A DNA stretch of 64,000 bases from Schaalia suimastitidis DSM 15538 (GTDB lineage: Bacteria > Actinomycetota > Actinomycetes > Actinomycetales > Actinomycetaceae), in the NCBI RefSeq assembly GCF_000429105.1, contig NZ_AUBF01000008.1, forward strand, positions 112,393 to 176,392, written 5' to 3'. The first letter of the stretch is position 1. Each line of letters starts with the position of its first letter. Below the pieces are notes generated by a model, which had not been told where the DNA came from, searched no databases, and saw only the letters and a program-made list of their open reading frames with translations. The translations under genes and the position numbers were made by a program. Of the stretch, positions 59,432-64,000 are shown piece after piece.

Positions 59432-61309
59432 ATGCTTCGCCGTGCTTCCTTCACGGACATCACGCCGTCACTACGTTGGCCAGTCTTTGGTCTTGCTGCA
59501 CCCGTCATTATCTCCGTTGCCATCGCTGGACTTTTTGCTCCACAACAGATCGCACAGCTTTTCACACACGCTGTTGAGTGGGCGGGCCGCTATTTCGGTT
59601 CGGTCTACATGCTGGTAGCGACCGGGGTCTTGGTGCTGGTCGTTGGACTGGCACTGAGCCGCTTTGGTCGTGTGCGCCTCGGCGCGGACGATACACAACC
59701 TGAGTATTCCACTTTCTCGTGGGCCGCCATGCTCTTTGCGGCTGGCATCAGCACCGATATTATGTTTTTTGCTGTCGCTGAGCCTGTATTGCAGTACCTG
59801 TCGCCGCCCATGGGACAAGGACAGACGGTACAGGCGGCTCGTGAAGCGGTCGTCATGACGATGTTTCATTATGGTTTGCACGGGTGGGGGTTATATGCGC
59901 TGCTGGGGATGGCATTGGCATATTTTGCGTATCGACGAGGCGCTGAACTGTCCTTGCGTTCAGTGCTGCGTCCGGTGCTCGGTCCGTTAGCCGATGGTTG
60001 GGTTGGACATATTGCTGATGCTGCTGCCCTTGTTGGCGGCATGTTCGGTATTGCCACCTCTCTTGGCGTAGGGGTGGTTCAGCTCAGCGCAGGGTTGAAT
60101 GTAATCTTCGGTGTCACTGCTGGGTTACCTACACAAATGATGCTTCTGTTGATCGGTATTGGAGTGGCGTGCCTGTCGGCACTTACCGACATTTCACGAG
60201 GCATCAAAATCCTGTGTTCAGCAAATGTGGCTTTGGCTGGAGTACTGACAGGTTATGTGCTCATCACAGGACGCACTGCGTTCCTCATTGATGCGCTCGT
60301 GGGCAATCTGGGTGATTTTGTGCGGCTGTTACCCGCATGGAGTCTAGAGACCTACGCATGGGAAAGGCCGGATGCGTGGCTCAATACATGGACCTTGTTT
60401 TTCTGGGCGTGGTGGATCACGTGGGCAGCATTTGTTGGCATATTTTTAGCGCGTATTTCTCGTGGGAGAACGATTCGACAATTCGTTGCAGGAACACTGA
60501 CTATTCCTTTTGCTTATGTGGTGATTTGGGTGGGGATTTTTGGCAATTCCGCAGTGGATCTTGTTCGCGCGGGGGCGGGGAGGGCCTCGGATATGCACAC
60601 TGATGGAGGTGCAGCTGCGCTTTCCCATGCCGACGCCGGTGCTACGGTCGCGCCCGGTGCCGAGGTGGGCGCAACGGTCGTTCCCGGCGCAGAAGCAGCT
60701 CCCACGGTCGCGCCCGGTGCCGAAGTAGGCGCAACGCTTTTGCCCCACACCGACGTAGGCGCAAGCAGTGCCAGCGGCCAAGCTTTCGCAGATTTAATTA
60801 CGAGTACACCTGAAGCCGGCCTATTTGAGATGCTGGCTTCACGCCCCTTCGGTGTGGCAGCTGTGGTGCTCGCAGTGGTCGTTGGGGTTTTGTTCTACGT
60901 GACCAGCGCCGATTCGGGCGCGCTTGTAATGGCAGAACTGTCAACAAAACCCGCGCAGGTGCCCGAACAGGTGCCCGAAAGACAAACTGCACGCCATGCC
61001 GCAGCCACCCCCCAATGTTCACTGGCCACGATGCAGCCCACCACTGCCTCGGCAATGGACCAGCAAGTCTGCCGCGACTTGATGGCACCTCATATGTCGC
61101 GACCATCAAAAGCGCCTCAAAACGCTTCAGCCATGCCGCTGCTGCGGATTTTCTGGGCTGTGTCCACCGGGGTACTGACCCTTGCGATGCTGCTGGCTGG
61201 CGGCATTCCCGTACTGCAGAGCGCCACCGTGGTGATGGCCTTGCCATTTACCCTGGTCGTAGTCCTATCCGGCATTTCCCTAGTGAAAGAACTGCGGCGA
61301 TGCGAATAG
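59432..61309 (+). CDS. BCCT-family betaine/choline/carnitine transporter with expanded loops
   Basis: 625 residues. Core spans match BCCT transporters, including the W-A-W-W-I-T-W-A-A-F-V-G-I-F-L-A-R-I-S-R-G-R signature near 330 and V-T-S-A-D-S-G-A near 491. Two hydrophilic insertions are unusual: a 10-residue repeat region (403-442) after the span near 380, and about 65 Pro/Gln/Ala-rich residues after 500. The protein ends shortly after the last span with no long regulatory tail. ATG 59432 follows GAGGAG; an ATG at 59393 is possible. Role: uptake of a quaternary-amine osmolyte; Na+ coupling would fit the Mrp antiporter in the same window, which is inference. Confidence 0.87.
   Translation: MLRRASFTDITPSLRWPVFGLAAPVIISVAIAGLFAPQQIAQLFTHAVEWAGRYFGSVYMLVATGVLVLVVGLALSRFGRVRLGADDTQPEYSTFSWAAMLFAAGISTDIMFFAVAEPVLQYLSPPMGQGQTVQAAREAVVMTMFHYGLHGWGLYALLGMALAYFAYRRGAELSLRSVLRPVLGPLADGWVGHIADAAALVGGMFGIATSLGVGVVQLSAGLNVIFGVTAGLPTQMMLLLIGIGVACLSALTDISRGIKILCSANVALAGVLTGYVLITGRTAFLIDALVGNLGDFVRLLPAWSLETYAWERPDAWLNTWTLFFWAWWITWAAFVGIFLARISRGRTIRQFVAGTLTIPFAYVVIWVGIFGNSAVDLVRAGAGRASDMHTDGGAAALSHADAGATVAPGAEVGATVVPGAEAAPTVAPGAEVGATLLPHTDVGASSASGQAFADLITSTPEAGLFEMLASRPFGVAAVVLAVVVGVLFYVTSADSGALVMAELSTKPAQVPEQVPERQTARHAAATPQCSLATMQPTTASAMDQQVCRDLMAPHMSRPSKAPQNASAMPLLRIFWAVSTGVLTLAMLLAGGIPVLQSATVVMALPFTLVVVLSGISLVKELRRCE
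60638..60757 (+). repeat. 30-bp repeat, four copies, inside the BCCT gene
   Basis: Encodes G-A-T-V-A-P-G-A-E-V, G-A-T-V-V-P-G-A-E-A, A-P-T-V-A-P-G-A-E-V and G-A-T-L-L-P-H-T-D-V, starting at 60638, 60668, 60698 and 60728. In frame, in an extramembrane loop. Confidence 0.88.
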
Positions 61310-62607
61310 ATTGGCGGGTGTTTCGTCAATGTGGGAACGCACTAATAACTGAAAGGCTCCCATTAAGCATGACGTTGCTTTCGTCCGTCAGTAGGGAAAT
61401 TAAGTAATTAGTGGAATATTTCAGACGATGAGTCATGAACTGTGATGCTAGATTGGGCATTGTCCGAAAGCGCCGTCACAAAATCACACGACCTCTGCAT
61501 GACCTTGCTACATGGAATTACGGCCAAGCGATCTCGTCGGACTCTCTGACTTGAGGCTACGTCGGAGGATATCTTTCTCCTGACGAGACACAGAAGCACT
61601 CTCTGCCCCTTCCAAAAAATTTTCATCAGGAATGCCGGTCGTAGGATGAATATGTGCCGCGATAACTGTTGGACTATCATCTCTGCGCGACACTTCTGGA
61701 GCGAATGGTAAAGCCGCCAATATTCGTTTGCAAAAGACTCCAAAACAACTACAGCCTTCCCTTGAAACCTCTCTGAAAAGGCCGGGGAAAGGGAGTCATA
61801 GGAGCGGAGAGTGCGTCCGCATGATTGGAGTCGCGATTGATGTTGTCTGCTGAACTCCGACAAGAGTGTCACATCATTGTCTTTTCACAAAGCAGATGCA
61901 GGCAGCACCAATTGTTGCGTTCTTAATGTTCAAGAAGGAGAACATCATGCGATTCTGAGCGCCGCCATCAAATACTTTGAGACCAGTCATTCAACATGAC
62001 CCGTTTCGGTTACCGCTCTTGCCTGTGAGTCGTACTGCTCTGACAGACTGATGGAAGGACAGGTGCCACTTGCTTCAGAAATACTACTTCATCATCAGGA
62101 ACATACTTGTCTTGGGAAAGATACTCATCGCTATCTGGAGACAACTGCGGAATGTCACCAGCGTCAACCTCGGGCGCTCTTATTCTTTTGTGCATTCGCC
62201 GTGGTGAACTTACAAAGATCTTTGAAGAGACAACGCATGGTTCACGCGAATTTTCCCTTAATCATTTCTATATTCCTAATTCCTAGCGCGCCAATAGCCG
62301 AGCTAACAGTTCTATAACCACTTCAGCAGTGATTTAAGTGGCAACATCCCTCAAACTGTCACGCATGACACCGCAGAAGGTTCGTCGCATGGATTCACAA
62401 TCCGCAGAACAATGGTCCCTCTGCGTCTTGTCGGGGAGAAAGTTAGGTAACACAAAAAGTTCGATTGCTTTCTCCACTACTGTCATGCTGTCCGAGTTTT
62501 GCGCGGCATGACTCCACACTGAAGGCACACCACGCCCAACTCGTGTATCCATCCCCCACGCGAGTAGGGACAACGCCGGGCACAAGTCACCGGTCCCTCT
62601 AATAGAA
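61310..62607. other. Long stretch without an identifiable gene
   Basis: Composition and codon pattern differ from the flanking transporter. Three minus-strand frames look protein-like in part: 61872-61408, the overlapping frame ending at 61508 (R-R-D-D-S-P-T-V-I-A-A-H-I-H, L-R-R-S-L-K-S-E) and 62195-62010 (acidic, D-E-Y-L-S-Q-D-K-Y-V-P-D-D-E). None has a clear start, ribosome site or family. Switches between frames around 61700 suggest decayed genes. I see no transposase or tRNA. Confidence 0.4.
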
Positions 62608-62635
62608 GGGTCATCCCCGCGTGAGCGGGGAAAAC
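62608..62635. repeat. Isolated variant CRISPR repeat
   Basis: 28 bases that begin GGGTCATCCCCGCGTGAGC and end GGGGAAAAC. It matches the array repeat except for the third base and the loop (GTGA in place of CTGG). It stands 852 bases to the left of the array with no second repeat at the 61-base spacing. Confidence 0.8.
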
Positions 62636-62640
62636 GGTGA

Positions 62641-63096
62641 GACGAGCAACCACGCACAGGTGCTGCAGCGGCTTCTCCAGTTGATAGTAGGCAGGAGACT
62701 CTACGCATACCGCAGGGGAGAGATTCCTCTGGGGACATCAACGTTCCAACTGCCATGTTAACCCTAGATGTTTTGTAGCATGAGAGGGCTGCGCGCAGTG
62801 GACATAGTCCAGAGTCTACGCAGGTGAACAAAACAAAATTACCGGCGCACTGGACGAAAGAAATGTACGTCGAAGCAATACTGGCAATCGTTGCAAGACC
62901 ACAACATGTGCTCAGACAGCATGACCGTGTTCATCTGAAGGGTGAGAACAACAACGTTGTTTTAGAAATATCGATATCGACGATGCCTAGAAAAGTTCCA
63001 AGAACTACTCATGCTACCCCTCGCCACGTCAAAGAAGTAGCATGGAGGAAAACAGACGGGACAACAACAGAGGAATTGTTCGATTCCTTAAAGTGA
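62641..63096 (+). pseudogene. EndoU-like toxin C-terminal domain, interrupted
   Basis: One frame reads from 62641 to the stop at 63096 with a single TAG at 62776-62778. After the TAG: S-G-H-S-P-E-S-T-Q-V, N-K-T-K-L-P-A-H-W, Y-V-E-A-I-L-A-I-V, then D-R-V-H-L-K-G-E-N-N-N-V-V-L-E-I. This follows the order of bacterial EndoU toxin tails of polymorphic/CDI toxins (G-H..., K-T-x-F-P-x-x-W, I..I..VA..P, strand with G-V.I.V). A GTG at 62824 would give an intact 90-residue protein lacking the first catalytic His. No N-terminal delivery domain is present: an orphan cartridge, probably inactive. Confidence 0.55.
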
Positions 63097-63109
63097 AAGG
63101 GGTGGGCAC

Positions 63110-63403
63110 TTGTTGACATTTGACGAAGCAGTCGCAGCTTCAAGAGAAGAAATCGCAGAATTCGCTCCAAACAGCGAATCTTTAGAGCACGTTGACGAAA
63201 TGATCTCATGCGGTGAACCAACATGGGGCATTTCGGACGCGTACACGCATTTGAGGGTAGATGGATTCAGATTTAGCGCCCCCATTCGTAAATTTTGGAT
63301 GGAAAACCTTAAAGACTGTGACGAGGACGCAGAATACGGCGAATGGGTATTCAGGGAAGACCTCCTTAAAGACGGCGCAGCCACAATGCCTGTAGAAATC
63401 TGA
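63110..63403 (+). CDS. Candidate immunity protein for the EndoU-like toxin
   Basis: 97 residues, acidic, no membrane segment; contains E-S-L-E-H-V-D-E-M and Y-T-H-L-R-V-D-G-F-R-F. TTG start with AAGGGG about 8 bases upstream, 13 bases after the toxin-like stop. Position, size and acidity fit an immunity gene; I do not recognise the family. Unlike the toxin frame it is intact. Confidence 0.5.
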   Translation: MLTFDEAVAASREEIAEFAPNSESLEHVDEMISCGEPTWGISDAYTHLRVDGFRFSAPIRKFWMENLKDCDEDAEYGEWVFREDLLKDGAATMPVEI

Positions 63404-63417
63404 ACAGTAGGCAAACA

Positions 63418-63448
63418 ACCCCTGCTCGGAACAACAAGCGGGGGTTTG
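63418..63448 (+). terminator. Terminator after the candidate immunity gene
   Basis: AACCCCTGCT pairs with AGCGGGGGTT (one T-G) across a short loop, 15 bases past the stop. Confidence 0.6.
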
Positions 63449-63487
63449 CCATGAAAAAGGGAAACCGTGTTTATAGAAATCGACATA

Positions 63488-64000
63488 GAATGATCCCCGC
63501 GTGGGCGGGGAAAACACGCGGGCAAATGGGCGTCCATCCGCCTGGTAGGGATCATCCCCGCGCTGGCGGGGAAAACCGAGTACGCGAACTAGGCGACGCC
63601 TCCGTCCCCGGATCATCCCCGTGGCGGGGAAAACTGTCAGGAATGACAATTCGTTCGCGTCCGTCAGGGATCATCCCCGCGCTGGCGGGGAAAACTTGTG
63701 GTAACTGTCCCACGATCCGGTGTCGTCGGGATCATCCCCGCGCTGGCGGGGAAAACCACTAGGCGCGACACCGTAGCACTACCAGTGACGGATCATCCCC
63801 GCGCTGGCGGGGAAAACCTATCCGAATAATTCGAATAATCAGCCAATTGCGGATCATCCCCGCGCTGGCGGGGAAAACACGGTTCTAGCATCGCTGATGC
63901 TGTTAAACGCAGGATCATCCCCGCGCTGGCGGGGAAAACGTCAGGAGGTTGTGCCCTGGGACTGGTGGAATCGGATCATCCCCGCGCTGGCGGGGAAAAC
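63488..64000 (-). CRISPR. Type I-E CRISPR array, nine repeats visible, continues to the right
   Basis: 28-base repeats (GGATCATCCCCGCGCTGG plus CGGGGAAAAC) start at 63488, 63549, 63610, 63668, 63729, 63790, 63851, 63912 and 63973; all eight spacers are 33 bases. Length, CCCCGC/GCGGGG hairpin and spacer size are those of type I-E. Read on the minus strand the repeat begins GTTTTCCCCGC, the usual transcribed orientation, so the leader should lie beyond 64000. The leftmost repeat (63488) has four mismatches, as expected at the old, distal end. The repeat at 63610 is only 25 bases: three bases of the loop/stem are lost, leaving CCCCG-TGG-CGGGG. No cas genes are in the window. Confidence 0.97.

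Noticed and set aside
63451..63762. Open frames across the CRISPR array giving repeated P-A-W-A-G-K / P-A-L-A-G-K peptides
   Set aside because: Translation of CRISPR repeats, not a protein.

Overview
The window is a stretch of a GC-rich Gram-positive genome, almost certainly an actinobacterium and plausibly a member of the Actinomycetaceae. The evidence is a WhiB-type regulator divergent from a PonA2-type penicillin-binding protein and a metallophosphoesterase (the order of Rv3681c-Rv3682-Rv3683 in Mycobacterium), a DtxR/IdeR-type iron box, a CsoR-type copper operator, a DUF5926 protein, an Rv0338c-like iron-sulfur reductase, a WXG100-like protein and frequent GTG starts with four-base ATGA overlaps. 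The species cannot be named from the sequence alone.

Layout. 1-4460: start of a WhiB-like gene, PonA2-type PBP, phosphoesterase, tRNA-Pro(CGG) and a TauE/SafE-type permease. 4606-10535: an iron-box-controlled ferric-siderophore operon (binding protein, two FecCD permeases, ATPase, siderophore-interacting protein) and a YwiC-like membrane protein. 10626-19188: an aminotransferase, a small holin-like membrane protein, a WXG100-like protein coupled to a GHSQGG serine hydrolase, an E. coli-type PurB, a second hydrolase locus and a DMT exporter. 19248-22403: copper operon csoR-copZ-copA; the CopA carries its metal-binding HMA domain inside the ATP-binding domain instead of at the N-terminus. 22404-24831: an AT-richer, partly decayed island holding an ABC ATPase and permease, a truncated M50 peptidase and the tail of a second permease, in the order of Epe/Yyd-type peptide systems. 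24832-28517: an ABC exporter with a NarL-type two-component system and a perfect 15-bp dyad upstream. 28542-30940: Ogt, a GT2 glycosyltransferase and a DUF5926 protein.

31193-43603 is a complete L-rhamnose uptake and catabolism region: aldolase, rhamnulokinase, isomerase, mutarotase, a four-gene ABC importer, a divergent LacI regulator and an extra FGGY kinase. Three promoters in it carry the same dyad TGAAWCGWTTCA, so the region reads as one LacI regulon. 43821-46603 holds purM and purF; 46774-53281 is a seven-subunit-equivalent Mrp Na+/H+ antiporter operon with A and B fused. 53560-61309 carries an Fe-S reductase, a Gfo/Idh/MocA oxidoreductase, an L-lactate permease and a BCCT osmolyte transporter.

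The right end is accessory. About 1.3 kb has no recognisable gene. An isolated variant CRISPR repeat follows, then a broken EndoU-like toxin tail with a candidate immunity gene, then a type I-E CRISPR array that runs off the window. Its repeat orientation and decayed left-end repeat suggest that the leader and cas genes lie to the right. Short tandem repeats with periods of 18, 21, 25, 30 and 32 bp recur in several places, two of them inside membrane-protein genes.
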